NCBI GenBank assembly: GCA_900473205.1
Contig: UCLB01000011.1
Coordinates: 78,323-142,322 of the forward strand
From: Hyphomicrobiales bacterium
GTDB taxonomy: Bacteria; Pseudomonadota; Alphaproteobacteria; Rhizobiales; Rhizobiaceae
Length of the DNA: 64,000 nt
Direction of reading: 5' to 3'
The notes below the pieces were generated by a model, which did no database searches, was not told where the DNA came from, and saw nothing but the letters and a program-made list of their open reading frames with translations. This document shows positions 19,407-30,193 of the stretch, piece after piece. Both the position numbers and the translations under genes were made by a program. Each line of letters opens with the position of its first letter. Within the stretch, counting starts at the first letter, position 1.

Positions 19407-21164
19407 TTACTGCGTCTGCTTTGCGCCGAGCGCGAAGGTGTCTGCCAGCACGCGGTAAACGTCGCTCTGTTCCATGTAACCCTTGAAGCCTTCCGAGCCG
19501 GGGCCGGTGGACTGAAGAACGATATCGTCAACAGCGTGAACGCCGGTGTCGCCATCCTTTGGAATATTACCCTGTACGAAGACCGCGCCGGGAACATTCT
19601 TGTAGGCTTCGTTGGCGATATATTCCTTCTTCTCGTTCTGGATTGCCGGAACGAAAGGACCATCCATCTTCGGGCGGAATGTTTCGTAATGGTCAGGACC
19701 ATTATTGGCATTCAGGAACAGGCGGCGGCTGACGTCGATCCGGTCAGGATAACCATCGCCATCCTTGTCTTCGTAGTTCGGGAAGCCGGCTTCGGCATAG
19801 GTGCCGACCTTGGCGCGCATTTCATCGCCCGGCTTTTCGTCATCGACGGTGCCGATGATCGAAACGCCATGAGCGTGGTCGCCGGTGACGACGATCAGCG
19901 TGTCGGGGTTCTTGGCAGCGAATTCACGAGCAACGCCAATGGCCTTGTCGAATTCGATGGTTTCGACCACGGCGCGGTCCCAATCCAGCGGGTGAGACAT
20001 CTTGTCGATGTTAGCGGCTTCGACCATCAGGAAGAAACCGTCTTGGTTCTTGGACAGTTCACCGAGAGCTGCCTTGGTCATGTCGACCAGACCGGGCTGG
20101 TTCGGGAACTTGTCGACGGTGCCCTTCTTGAGGAAGTTGCGATCGAGAAGCGTGTCCATGTTGCCGGTGTGGAACAGGCCGAGAAGCTTGCCGGTGTTGG
20201 AACCTTCAGCCTTTTCAAGCTCGTTCTTGTCGGTTGCCAGTGTGTAGCCTGCATCCTGGAACAGCTTGATATAGTCCTTGTCGTCCTTACGCTTGGAACC
20301 GGGAACGTCCTTGCCGAGGAAATAGGCCGAGCCACCGCCCAGAACGACGTCAGGCTTGACGTCGAACATCATGCCGGTGATTTCAGCCTTGTCGCCACGC
20401 TTGCGGGTGTGGGAAACGATGGCCGCAGGCGTCGCGTCCTGCAATTCGGATGTCGTGACGATGCCGATGGACTTCTTCGTCTGGCGGCGCAGGGCCTCAC
20501 CGATGGTCTCGACCTTCGGGTCATCGAGGCTTGCAGGCGTGCGGTCGCCGTAAACGCCGAGAGCGTTTACAGGAGCCTTATGGCCAGTCATGTAGGCCGA
20601 CATGGTGTTGGCGCTATCGGTGGCGATGGCTTCGGTGGACGATGTGCCGATGAAGGCCATGCGGTCCATTTCGTCCATGTTCAGGCGACCGTTTGCCTTA
20701 CCTTCGGTCATGCCCTTGGACATGATGCGGGCAGCGGTGCGGTGCGCAACAGAGAGGCCGTCACCCAGGAGGAAAATGATGTTCTTGGCCTTTGGCGTTT
20801 CGCCGGTGCCATAAACAACCCAGTTGACGCTCTTGGTTTCGGAACCGGCGGAAACTTCGACCTTGTAGTCGCCAGCCTTGGCAATCTTGAGGCCACGCAG
20901 GGTCACGGCAGAGCCGAGAACCTTGTCTTCCTTGCCCTTTTCTTCGGCGGTGAAGGTAACGTCGGCGCCGAAGACGGTCTTGTAATCCTGGCCGTTGACG
21001 GTGATCTTCACGTCTTCAGGCTTTACGACATTCTTGAACTCGACTTTGAAGTCAAAAGGAGAACCGCTGAGAATCGTTGCACGATCAAGCGGATAGACGG
21101 TTGCGGCCTGTGCAGCACCGGCAAGCACGGTGGTCGCGACGAATGCGGCGATAAGTTTGCGCAT
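19407..21164 (-). CDS. Periplasmic alkaline phosphatase (PhoA superfamily)
   Basis: The enzyme hydrolyses phosphomonoesters in the periplasm to supply inorganic phosphate. The 585-residue precursor has a clear signal peptide (MRKLIAAFVATTVLAGAAQA). The N-terminal beta domain (about 25-120) is not found in E. coli PhoA. The PF00245 catalytic domain has metal ligand IIFLLGDGLS (Asp135), nucleophile Ser184 in ATDSANTMSAY, and the C-terminal metal site VVTGDHAHG. Two Zn2+ and one Mg2+ are expected. A PHO box lies just upstream, predicting PhoB control. It precedes the DUF3299-ABC operon by 90 bases on the same strand. Confidence 0.92.
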   Translation of the reverse strand: MRKLIAAFVATTVLAGAAQAATVYPLDRATILSGSPFDFKVEFKNVVKPEDVKITVNGQDYKTVFGADVTFTAEEKGKEDKVLGSAVTLRGLKIAKAGDYKVEVSAGSETKSVNWVVYGTGETPKAKNIIFLLGDGLSVAHRTAARIMSKGMTEGKANGRLNMDEMDRMAFIGTSSTEAIATDSANTMSAYMTGHKAPVNALGVYGDRTPASLDDPKVETIGEALRRQTKKSIGIVTTSELQDATPAAIVSHTRKRGDKAEITGMMFDVKPDVVLGGGSAYFLGKDVPGSKRKDDKDYIKLFQDAGYTLATDKNELEKAEGSNTGKLLGLFHTGNMDTLLDRNFLKKGTVDKFPNQPGLVDMTKAALGELSKNQDGFFLMVEAANIDKMSHPLDWDRAVVETIEFDKAIGVAREFAAKNPDTLIVVTGDHAHGVSIIGTVDDEKPGDEMRAKVGTYAEAGFPNYEDKDGDGYPDRIDVSRRLFLNANNGPDHYETFRPKMDGPFVPAIQNEKKEYIANEAYKNVPGAVFVQGNIPKDGDTGVHAVDDIVLQSTGPGSEGFKGYMEQSDVYRVLADTFALGAKQTQ

Positions 21165-21205
21165 GATAACCTCTAAGGAGTTATGTTTTATAGAAAAGCA
21201 CCCCG

Positions 21206-21239
21206 CCTATAGGCACCGCGCATGACAGTGAAATGACGA
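21206..21239 (-). promoter_or_regulatory. PHO box and -10 element of the alkaline phosphatase gene
   Basis: On the leftward strand TCGTCAT-TTCA-CTGTCAT (21239 to 21222) differs from the PhoB consensus repeat CTGTCAT-N4-CTGTCAT at one position. Ten bases further is a -10-like TATAGG (21211-21206), the spacing expected when PhoB replaces -35 recognition. The gene starts about 40 bases downstream. Confidence 0.85.
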
Positions 21240-21375
21240 TCCACGCGAATCTGAGGGGCGCTGCACAACCCGGTTGTTTTTATTTCTGCCGGGTCGAAAG
21301 GCGCTCAAGGTGCCTCATCTGTTTTATGCAAGCTTTATTTCTTCATTTTTTGGTGCAATCGACGCATTGATCCGC

Positions 21376-21405
21376 CTTGCAGCGGGAAAAATCGCTCCTT
21401 ATATA
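21376..21405 (+). promoter_or_regulatory. RpoH (sigma32)-type heat-shock promoter of dnaK
   Basis: CTTG at 21376-21379, a 17-base spacer, then CCTTATATA at 21397-21405 match the alphaproteobacterial heat-shock promoter pattern CTTG-N17/18-CYTATNT. A heat-shock promoter for the A. tumefaciens dnaKJ operon is established. The dnaK ATG is about 110 bases further on. Confidence 0.85.
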
Positions 21406-21517
21406 CCCCCCAGACAGCAGCAAGAATGCTGCACAAACCGGAAGACCATCCAAGTCAAGGAGTTGTCAGTGGAATGCCTCCCGGGGTTCCGACAACTCGC
21501 TTCAAGGAGAGAAGAGA

Positions 21518-23422
<1,905 letters not shown>

Positions 23423-23460
23423 TCCAGACTTTTCGAACTCCAATTGATGCTTGACTGAAA

Positions 23461-23483
23461 TCCGGCTGCCTAGTGCAGCCGGA
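23461..23483 (+). other. Hairpin in the dnaK-dnaJ spacer
   Basis: TCCGGCTGC-CTAGT-GCAGCCGGA forms a nine-bp stem in the 87-base spacer, without a following T-run. It may stabilise the dnaK mRNA end or mark partial termination/processing, which would give more DnaK than DnaJ. Confidence 0.55.
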
Positions 23484-23509
23484 AATCCATTTCCGGGGCT
23501 TGTTAATTA

Positions 23510-24643
23510 ATGGCGAAAGCAGACTTTTACGAAACACTTGGCGTTGGCAGAACTGCCGACGAAAAAGAGCTGAAAAGCGCCTTCCGCAAACTCGCGATGA
23601 AGTATCATCCGGACAAGAATCCCGATGATGCCGAATCTGAAAAGAAGTTCAAGGAAATCAACGAAGCCTATGAGACGCTCAAGGACCCGCAGAAGCGGGC
23701 CGCCTATGACCGTTTCGGCCACGCAGCCTTCGAACAGGGCGGCATGGGTAATGCAGGCGGCGGCTTCGGTGGCGGTGGCAGCGGCGGTTTCTCCGATATT
23801 TTTGAAGACATTTTTGGCGAGATGATGGGTGGCGGTCGTGCGCGTCGCTCCAGCGGTGGACGCGAGCGTGGCGCCGATCTTCGTTACAATATGGAAATTT
23901 CGCTGGAAGAAGCGTTCAGCGGCAGAACGGCGCAGATTCGCGTGCCGACATCCATCACCTGCGACGTCTGTTCCGGTTCCGGCGCAAAGCCCGGCACCCA
24001 GCCCAAGACCTGCGGCACCTGCCAGGGTTCGGGCCGCGTGCGTGCAGCACAGGGCTTCTTCTCGGTAGAACGTACCTGCCCGACCTGCCACGGTCGCGGC
24101 CAGACGATTACCGACCCGTGCACCAAGTGCCACGGTCAGGGCCGCGTAACGGAAGAGCGTTCGCTTTCGGTCAACATTCCAGCCGGTATTGAAGACGGTA
24201 CCCGGATTCGCCTGCAGGGCGAAGGCGAGGCTGGCATGCGCGGTGGCCCATCGGGCGACCTCTACATCTTCCTCTCCGTACGGCCACACGAGTTCTTCCA
24301 GCGTGACGGTGCCGATCTCTATTGCGCTGTGCCGATCTCCATGACGACGGCAGCGCTTGGCGGCACATTCGATGTGACGACGCTTGACGGTACCAAGTCC
24401 CGCGTGACGGTTCCCGAGGGCACGCAAGCGGGCAAGCAGTTCCGCCTGAAGGGTAAGGGCATGCCTGTGCTGCGTTCCGCGCAGCAGGGCGATCTCTATA
24501 TCCAGATCCAGATCGAAACACCGCAGAAGCTTACCAAGCGTCAGCGCGAATTGCTGCAGGAATTCCACGAACTGTCGTCCAAGGATAACAATCCAGAATC
24601 CACCGGCTTCTTTGCCCGGATGAAGGAATTCTTCGACGGCTGA
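23510..24643 (+). CDS. dnaJ: Chaperone protein DnaJ (Hsp40)
   Basis: DnaJ delivers unfolded clients to DnaK and stimulates its ATPase. The 377-residue class A protein has the J domain with YHPDKN (HPD), a Gly-rich region around [14 protein letters not shown], four zinc motifs ([32 protein letters not shown]) and the C-terminal client-binding domain. It follows dnaK and ends before a strong terminator. Confidence 0.98.
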   Translation: MAKADFYETLGVGRTADEKELKSAFRKLAMKYHPDKNPDDAESEKKFKEINEAYETLKDPQKRAAYDRFGHAAFEQGGMGNAGGGFGGGGSGGFSDIFEDIFGEMMGGGRARRSSGGRERGADLRYNMEISLEEAFSGRTAQIRVPTSITCDVCSGSGAKPGTQPKTCGTCQGSGRVRAAQGFFSVERTCPTCHGRGQTITDPCTKCHGQGRVTEERSLSVNIPAGIEDGTRIRLQGEGEAGMRGGPSGDLYIFLSVRPHEFFQRDGADLYCAVPISMTTAALGGTFDVTTLDGTKSRVTVPEGTQAGKQFRLKGKGMPVLRSAQQGDLYIQIQIETPQKLTKRQRELLQEFHELSSKDNNPESTGFFARMKEFFDG

Positions 24644-24659
24644 TACCAGCTGGATTTTT

Positions 24660-24698
24660 AAAAAGGCCGCGGTTCCTGATGGAAACGCGGCCTTTTTT
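24660..24698 (+). terminator. Terminator of the dnaKJ operon
   Basis: AAAGGCCGCG...CGCGGCCTTTTTT, a GC-rich stem followed by six T residues, lies 17 bases past the dnaJ stop, between it and the convergent DUF924 gene. Confidence 0.9.
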
Positions 24699-24703
24699 AT
24701 GTC

Positions 24704-25252
24704 CTATCCGGCGAACCCGCCTTCTTCCAAAAAGGCTTTTTCTTCCGGCGTGCTTTCACGCAGCAGAATGTCGTTGCGGTGCGGAAAGCGTCCGAAGCGT
24801 TTGACGATGTCGCGATGTTCGACCGCAAACGGAAAATAGCGTTCGCCCAAGGGTTCGCAGAGCCTGCAGCACAATTCCTGATCTTCCAGGTCTTCGGAAT
24901 GCATCAGCGGCAGATAGAAGAAGATGCGAAGCTCTGCATCGATGGTCATGTCGTGACCGCGGCGCATGGCCTCATGGCCATAATGGCGGGCAAGCGGGTC
25001 CGTTGCATACATGTGGGCCGTGCCGCGAAAGCAGTTGCGTGGAAACTGATCCAGCAGCAAGAGCAACGCAAGACTGCTCTCATCACCCTCAAGCCAGCCA
25101 TCGAGTTCACGGCGGGCGGCAGCAAAATGCAAATCCCTGAAACGATCATGGAAGGCAGCGTCGAATTGCGCATCCTTGTCGAACCATTTGTCTGGCCCGG
25201 CTTCGTTCCAGAACGCCATGACATCGGATGCGGCAGAGGCTGTTTCGCTCAT
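24704..25252 (-). CDS. DUF924 family protein
   Basis: The 182-residue soluble protein matches the DUF924 (PF06041) family. It contains ASDVMAFWNEAGPDKWF near the N-terminus, LLLLDQFPRNCFRGTAHMYATDPLAR in the centre (quoted only in part: LLLLDQFPRN), and IFFYLPLMHSEDLEDQE further on. The all-helical fold resembles TPR-like proteins, but no function is established. The start at 25252 is chosen because the protein then begins MSETASAASDVMAFW and the upstream frame only overlaps slyX out of frame. It lies 12 bases after slyX and is likely cotranscribed. Confidence 0.82.
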   Translation of the reverse strand: MSETASAASDVMAFWNEAGPDKWFDKDAQFDAAFHDRFRDLHFAAARRELDGWLEGDESSLALLLLLDQFPRNCFRGTAHMYATDPLARHYGHEAMRRGHDMTIDAELRIFFYLPLMHSEDLEDQELCCRLCEPLGERYFPFAVEHRDIVKRFGRFPHRNDILLRESTPEEKAFLEEGGFAG

Positions 25253-25263
25253 CTCTGGCTCCC

Positions 25264-25476
25264 TCAATAATGCGGTGGCTTGGTGATGGCGGGTGCTTCC
25301 AGCGCCTGCTCTTCGAGACTCAGAAAACGCTCCGTCAGCCGGTCGAGCTTCGCGCGGGTCTGCTCGACGACTTTCCATTGTTCGGCAAGCTGATCGGACA
25401 GATCCTCGATGGCCTTTGCCTGATGCGCCACGGTTTCTTCGAGCGCAATGATCCGGTTTTCGCTGGTATCTGCCAT
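25264..25476 (-). CDS. slyX: SlyX family protein
   Basis: The 70-residue protein is almost wholly coiled coil (heptads from ENRIIALEETVAHQAKAIED through LTERFLSLEEQA) and ends PAITKPPHY; the PPHY tail is the SlyX hallmark. Function is unknown. The ATG at 25476 follows AGGAGG with a five-base gap, which settles the start. It sits just upstream of the DUF924 gene on the same strand. Confidence 0.88.
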   Translation of the reverse strand: MADTSENRIIALEETVAHQAKAIEDLSDQLAEQWKVVEQTRAKLDRLTERFLSLEEQALEAPAITKPPHY

Positions 25477-25582
25477 GATCGCCTCCTGTTTTCTGCCCTG
25501 CTTTGACAGTTTTATAGCCGACAAACAAGACAAAGGCCGGACATGATGCCCGGCCTCTGAGAGTTTCGTTGTTTCGCTAATC

Positions 25583-27088
25583 TCAGTCTTCTTCCTGAAA
25601 GACCTCTTCGCGCTTTTTCTTGACGCTTGGCAGGAAGACGACGACGAGAACTGCCAGCGCAATCAAAAGCAGGGTGGCGCTGATGGGGCGGGTGACGAAG
25701 GTAGAAGGATCGCCACGCGACAGAATCATCGCCCGGCGCAGGTTCTCTTCCAGCAGCGGCCCCAGCACGAAACCGAGCAGCAATGGCGCCGGTTCGCAGC
25801 GAAGCTTGACCAGCGCATAACCGATGAGCCCGAAGAAGGCGACGGCATAGAGGTCATAGACGTTGGAGTTGACGCTGTAGACCCCGATGGCGCAGAACGC
25901 CATGATGATGGGGAACAGCACATAGTAAGGGATGGTCAGCAGCTTCACCCACAGCCCGATCAGCGGCAGGTTGAGAACGACAAGCATCAGATTACCGATC
26001 CACATGGATGCAATGATGCCCCAGAACAAAGCTGGCTGTTCGACGGCGACATTCGGGCCGGGAACGATCCCCTGAATAATCATGGCACCGATCATCAGCG
26101 CCATGACCGGGTTGGCAGGAATGCCAAGCGTCAGAAGAGGAATGAACGAGGTCTGCGCACCGGCATTGTTGGCCGACTCAGGACCAGCCACACCGGCAAT
26201 AGCGCCGTGGCCGAATTCTTCCGGATGCTTCGAGACACGCTTTTCGACCGTGTAGGACGCAAAGGCCGCGAGGATCGCACCGCCGCCGGGCAGGATGCCA
26301 AGCGCCGAGCCGATGGCCGTGCCGCGCAGTACAGGGCCGATCATCTGCTTGAAATCGTCCTTGCTGGGCAGAAGGCCGCTGACCTTGGCCATCAAGACCG
26401 AACGGGTCTTTTCGTTTTCGAGGTTTCGCAAAATTTCGGCAATGCCGAAGACACCGACGGCGACTGCGACGAAGTTCAGTCCATCGGCATATTCTCGAAT
26501 GCCCAGCGTGAAGCGCGGCGTGCCGCTATAGATATCCGTTCCCACCAGCCCGAGCAGCAGGCCGAGAACGACCATGGCTAGCGCCTTGATGATGGAGCCA
26601 TGGGCAAGGGCGATGGAGGAGACGAGGCCGACGACCATCAGCGAGAAATATTCGGCGGCACCGAATTCCAACGCGATGGCCGTTAGAGGCGGTGCGAAGA
26701 CTGCCACGAGGAAGGTCGAGACCGTACCGGCGAAGAAGGAGCCGATGGCCGCGATGGCCAGTGCGACGCCTGCTTTGCCCTTACGCGCCATCTGGTAGCC
26801 ATCGATGGCGGTGACGGCAGAGGAGGATTCGCCCGGCATGTTGATCAGGATCGCCGTGGTCGAGCCGCCATATTGCGCGCCGTAATAGATGCCTGCGAGC
26901 ATGATGAGCGAGGAGACCGGCTCCAGCTGGAAGGTGATTGGCAGCAGCATGGCGATGGTTGCCGTGGCACCGATGCCCGGCAAGACGCCGATCAGGGTGC
27001 CGAGCAACACGCCAATGAGGCAGAAGAACAGGTTGTGAAGAGATGTGGCGGTGGAAAAACCCAGCGCGAGATTATCAAACAGTTCCAT
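25583..27088 (-). CDS. tctA: Tripartite tricarboxylate transporter, large membrane subunit TctA
   Basis: TctA is the 12-helix channel subunit of TTT transporters, which take up citrate or related carboxylates using a periplasmic binding protein. The 501-residue product has the family signatures [21 protein letters not shown] near the N-terminus and the repeat [20 protein letters not shown] around residue 310, plus a short charged tail. I use ATG 27088 because GAGG then lies six bases upstream; the adjacent ATG at 27091 is possible. It follows tctB closely in the order tctC-tctB-tctA. Confidence 0.93.
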   Translation of the reverse strand: MELFDNLALGFSTATSLHNLFFCLIGVLLGTLIGVLPGIGATATIAMLLPITFQLEPVSSLIMLAGIYYGAQYGGSTTAILINMPGESSSAVTAIDGYQMARKGKAGVALAIAAIGSFFAGTVSTFLVAVFAPPLTAIALEFGAAEYFSLMVVGLVSSIALAHGSIIKALAMVVLGLLLGLVGTDIYSGTPRFTLGIREYADGLNFVAVAVGVFGIAEILRNLENEKTRSVLMAKVSGLLPSKDDFKQMIGPVLRGTAIGSALGILPGGGAILAAFASYTVEKRVSKHPEEFGHGAIAGVAGPESANNAGAQTSFIPLLTLGIPANPVMALMIGAMIIQGIVPGPNVAVEQPALFWGIIASMWIGNLMLVVLNLPLIGLWVKLLTIPYYVLFPIIMAFCAIGVYSVNSNVYDLYAVAFFGLIGYALVKLRCEPAPLLLGFVLGPLLEENLRRAMILSRGDPSTFVTRPISATLLLIALAVLVVVFLPSVKKKREEVFQEED

Positions 27089-27096
27089 CATGCACC

Positions 27097-27558
27097 TCAG
27101 AAGTTGAGCCAGGGGCCGAAGCGCTGGAAGGGCAGTCCCAGACCGTAATCGAACACGGCCACGGAAAAGATGGTGATGCCGATGGACAGCACGACGGCCA
27201 TCCACGGCTTCATCTTATGAGACGCGAAGGAGGCGATGAGCGCGCTACAAAACAGGGCCGGAACGAAGCCGAGACCACGCACCGTCATGCCGAAGAAGAT
27301 CGGTGCGGGCAGAATGAGAAAGATGCCGCGCCACGCGATGGGCCCCAGGGGCTCGCCCTGGATCTTGCCTGCGCGCACGAAGATGAAGGTGCCGAGCGCC
27401 ACAAGGATGATGGAGAGCACGAGCGGGAAATAGCCCGGCCCCATGCGAAACGCCGTCCCCAGTTCCAGCCCGTAGGATTGCCAGGCAAAGAAAAGGCCGA
27501 GAGCGATGAAAAAGCCGCCACAGATCGCCTCTGTCGCATCGAATGAAATGGATTTCAT
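27097..27558 (-). CDS. tctB: Tripartite tricarboxylate transporter, small membrane subunit TctB
   Basis: The 153-residue protein has four hydrophobic segments, starting AICGGFFIALGLFFAWQSY and including YFPLVLSIILVALGTFIFV, typical of TctB. It forms the membrane complex with TctA. It lies between tctC (72-base gap) and tctA (8-base gap). Sequence in this family is poorly conserved, and the assignment rests on topology and position. Confidence 0.88.
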   Translation of the reverse strand: MKSISFDATEAICGGFFIALGLFFAWQSYGLELGTAFRMGPGYFPLVLSIILVALGTFIFVRAGKIQGEPLGPIAWRGIFLILPAPIFFGMTVRGLGFVPALFCSALIASFASHKMKPWMAVVLSIGITIFSVAVFDYGLGLPFQRFGPWLNF

Positions 27559-27630
27559 ATGTTGGGTCCCCCGCTGGCGAGTGAAAACCGGCGGCCTGTA
27601 ACGGCCACCGGTTGAGTGCTTGAAAGAGAC

Positions 27631-28614
27631 TTAGTCGGCGTACTGACCTGCGGCCTCGATCACCGTTTTCCAGCGGGTGATTTCGCCTTCGAGCTTCGCT
27701 TTCAGGGCCGCTGGCGTGCCATCGGCTTCAGGCGATGGCACTGTGCCGAGCTCGGCAAAGCGGGCTGCGACATTCGGGTCTTTCAGGGCCACCTGAAGCG
27801 ACTTCGAAAGACGCTCATTGATATCGGCAGGCGTGCCCTTAGGCGTGTAGATGCCGTGCCAGACACCGACTTCGAAGCTTGGAAGACCAGCCTCTGCCGC
27901 TGTCGGCACGTCGGGCAGCACGTCGAGACGCTTAGGTGTCGTCACCGCATAGGCTTTGACAGTTTTGCCCTGAATCTGCTTGGTGGTGTTGGTCGTCTGG
28001 TCACACATGATATCGACCTGACCGCCCAAGAGATCGGTCATGGCCGGGCCTGTGCCCTTGTAAGGCACCGTAACGAGCGGGGTCTGGATGGCGCTCATGA
28101 ACAGCATGCCACACAGATGCGAGGCAGCACCGATGCCGGCATTGGCGACAGTGACCGTATCCTTGTTGGCCTTGGCATATTCGATCAGGCTCTTGAGGTC
28201 GTTGGTCTCCAGCGTCTTGCGCGACAGAATGGTCATCGGCACTTCCGTGACGAGGCCAACATAGTCAAAGGCTTCGAGCGTGTTGTAGGCCAGCTTGCGG
28301 TAGAGCGTCGCGCTGGTTGCCATGCCGATGTGGTGGAGAAGCACGGTGTAACCGTCCGGATCAGCCGATGCGACGCGGCCGGCACCCAGCGTACCACCAG
28401 CACCGCCGACATTTTCCACGACGATCTGCTGTCCCAAGTCTTTCGACATGGATTCGGCCACCAGGCGCGCAACCGTATCGGTAGGGCCACCGGCGGCAAA
28501 AGGCACGACCATGGTGATGTTGCGTTGCGGATAGGTCTGTGCGGCTGCGGACAGAGCAAACAGCGATACGGCGGCGGCAGCCACGGCACCTGTGACGGTT
28601 TTCAGAATTTTCAT
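27631..28614 (-). CDS. tctC: Tripartite tricarboxylate transporter substrate-binding protein (TctC/Bug family)
   Basis: The 327-residue precursor has a signal peptide (MKILKTVTGAVAAAAVSLFALSAAAQ, about 26 residues). The Bug-fold signatures are YPQRNITMVVPFAAGGPTD, then DLGQQIVVENVGGAGG and LHHIGMATSA. It captures a carboxylate in the periplasm for TctAB. The ATG follows GGGAGGAAAAG. About 150-200 bases upstream are two operator-like repeats, and beyond them a DctB/DctD-like sensor pair on the same strand, which points to substrate induction. Confidence 0.92.
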   Translation of the reverse strand: MKILKTVTGAVAAAAVSLFALSAAAQTYPQRNITMVVPFAAGGPTDTVARLVAESMSKDLGQQIVVENVGGAGGTLGAGRVASADPDGYTVLLHHIGMATSATLYRKLAYNTLEAFDYVGLVTEVPMTILSRKTLETNDLKSLIEYAKANKDTVTVANAGIGAASHLCGMLFMSAIQTPLVTVPYKGTGPAMTDLLGGQVDIMCDQTTNTTKQIQGKTVKAYAVTTPKRLDVLPDVPTAAEAGLPSFEVGVWHGIYTPKGTPADINERLSKSLQVALKDPNVAARFAELGTVPSPEADGTPAALKAKLEGEITRWKTVIEAAGQYAD

Positions 28615-28758
28615 CTTTTCCTCCCGATGAAATATGGCCTCATCAACCGTCGCACTCCTATTGCGCCGGTCGGGGGTGAGCTATTTGCAATCGGTGCTTT
28701 GGCCTAAGCAATGCTGTCGGAGGCTGAGAAGAAGAAAAGCAGCTGGCGTCTTGCCGCA

Positions 28759-28810
28759 ATGGGTGGAAATCGAAACATTCGACTCTATCGATGGGTGGAA
28801 ATCCACCCAT
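28759..28810 (-). promoter_or_regulatory. Tandem operator repeats upstream of tctC
   Basis: ATGGGTGGAAATC occurs at 28759-28771 and again at 28791-28803, exactly 32 bases (about three helical turns) apart. The second copy is a perfect dyad, ATGGGTGG-AAAT-CCACCCAT (28791-28810). The first has a degenerate right arm. Two helically phased sites upstream of a target gene are typical enhancer sites of NtrC-type activators. The likely ligand is the adjacent DctD-like regulator. No convincing sigma54 -24/-12 promoter was found by eye between the sites and tctC. Confidence 0.65.
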
Positions 28811-28828
28811 ACGAGTATCGCTGAAGCT

Positions 28829-30193
28829 TCAAGGCACGGTTTTCAAATCTTCATCCGCGAGATCGGACTTCGTCAGCGCGTGTTTTTGCATTTTTTCATA
28901 AAGCGTCTTGCGCGATATTCCGAGCGTTTCATAGACCGCTTTCAGATTGCCTTTGTGCAGTGCAATGGCTCTTGCAAGGACGGATTTTTCAAACTCCGCG
29001 ACTTTCGCTGAAAGGCTTGCCGACTGTTCGGAGGCATTGAGCTGTCCGTCGGACGCGTTGCCATCGAGGCCCAGCACCAGCCGGTCTGCTGCATTTCGCA
29101 GCTCCCGCACATTTCCCGGCCAGTCCTGCATCGCCAAGGCGGAGGCAATGCCGGATGGGACTTCGATATCGTCCCGGTCGTAACGCGCCGCTGCTTCTCT
29201 GACCAATTGCAGGAACAGCAGCGGGATATCGGGGCGGCGCTGTGCAAGGGACGGAACATGCACGGTGGCGACATTCAGCCGATACAGCAAATCCTGCCTG
29301 AAACGGCCCGCCAGCGCCTCTTCGGCAAGATCAGCCTTGCTGGTAGCAATGAAGCGTACATCGAGCTCCACGGTCTCGTTGGAGCCAAGGCGTGTAATCG
29401 TACGCTCCTGCAGCACCCGCAACAGCTTACCTTGCATATCCGATGGCATAGAGCCGATTTCATCCAGCAGCACCGTGCCGCCCCGCGCATGTTCGAATTT
29501 GCCGTAACGAGGGCGCAAGGCGCCGGGAAATGCGCCCGCCTCATGGCCGAACAGCTCGCTTTCAATGAGATGCCGCGGCAGGGCGGCACAATTGATGGCG
29601 ACGAAGGGCTTGTCTGCGCGGGCGCTGACATCATGGAGCGCGCGGGCCACGACTTCCTTTCCTGCACCGGTGTCGCCAATGATGAGCGTATCGGCATCCG
29701 CTGCACCAATCGCGCGGATGCGATAGCGCAGATCGACCATGACCTGCGTGCGGCCCGGCAGGCGCGTTTCTAGATCATCGCGCTTGCCAGCCACGGCACG
29801 CAGGCGGCGATTTTCCAGAACCAGCGAGCGGCGATCTATGGCCCGTTTGATGATGCCTGCGAGATATTGGACGCTGAACGGCTTTTCGATGAAATCATAG
29901 GCGCCGTTGCGCATGGCGCTGACCGCCAACTGCACATCGCCATGGCCAGTGACCAGAATGACGGGGATTTCCGCATCCAGCTCTCGCACCTTCTGCAAAA
30001 GCGTCATGCCGTCCATGCCGGGCATTCTGATATCGCTGACGATGACGCCATCGAAACTATAGCCGATCAGTTCGAAGACATGGTCGGCATGATCGACGGT
30101 GACGACATCCAGACCGGCAAGCTCCAGCGCTTGGCCTGTGGAAAGCCGCAAATCCTCTTCGTCATCGATCAGCAAAACACGCGAGACATTCAT
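28829..30193 (-). CDS. Sigma54-dependent response regulator, DctD-like
   Basis: The 454-residue NtrC-family activator has a receiver domain (phosphoacceptor Asp54 in IVSDIRMPG), an AAA+ domain with Walker A GDTGAGKE and Walker B GGTVLLDEI, and a C-terminal Fis-type helix-turn-helix (NLKAVYETLGISRKTLYEK). The sigma54-contact loop reads GAFPGA rather than GAFTGA. The gene starts four bases inside the sensor gene's end (30190-30193), so the pair is translationally coupled. Position upstream of tctCBA suggests control of tricarboxylate uptake, not necessarily of C4-dicarboxylates as for classical DctD. Confidence 0.88.
   Translation of the reverse strand: MNVSRVLLIDDEEDLRLSTGQALELAGLDVVTVDHADHVFELIGYSFDGVIVSDIRMPGMDGMTLLQKVRELDAEIPVILVTGHGDVQLAVSAMRNGAYDFIEKPFSVQYLAGIIKRAIDRRSLVLENRRLRAVAGKRDDLETRLPGRTQVMVDLRYRIRAIGAADADTLIIGDTGAGKEVVARALHDVSARADKPFVAINCAALPRHLIESELFGHEAGAFPGALRPRYGKFEHARGGTVLLDEIGSMPSDMQGKLLRVLQERTITRLGSNETVELDVRFIATSKADLAEEALAGRFRQDLLYRLNVATVHVPSLAQRRPDIPLLFLQLVREAAARYDRDDIEVPSGIASALAMQDWPGNVRELRNAADRLVLGLDGNASDGQLNASEQSASLSAKVAEFEKSVLARAIALHKGNLKAVYETLGISRKTLYEKMQKHALTKSDLADEDLKTVP

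Noticed and set aside
28615..28757. Sigma54 promoter for tctC
   Set aside because: The only GG-N10-GC arrangement found (28741-28757, leftward) matches TGGCAC and TTGCW poorly and abuts the operator repeats, so it was not reported as a feature.
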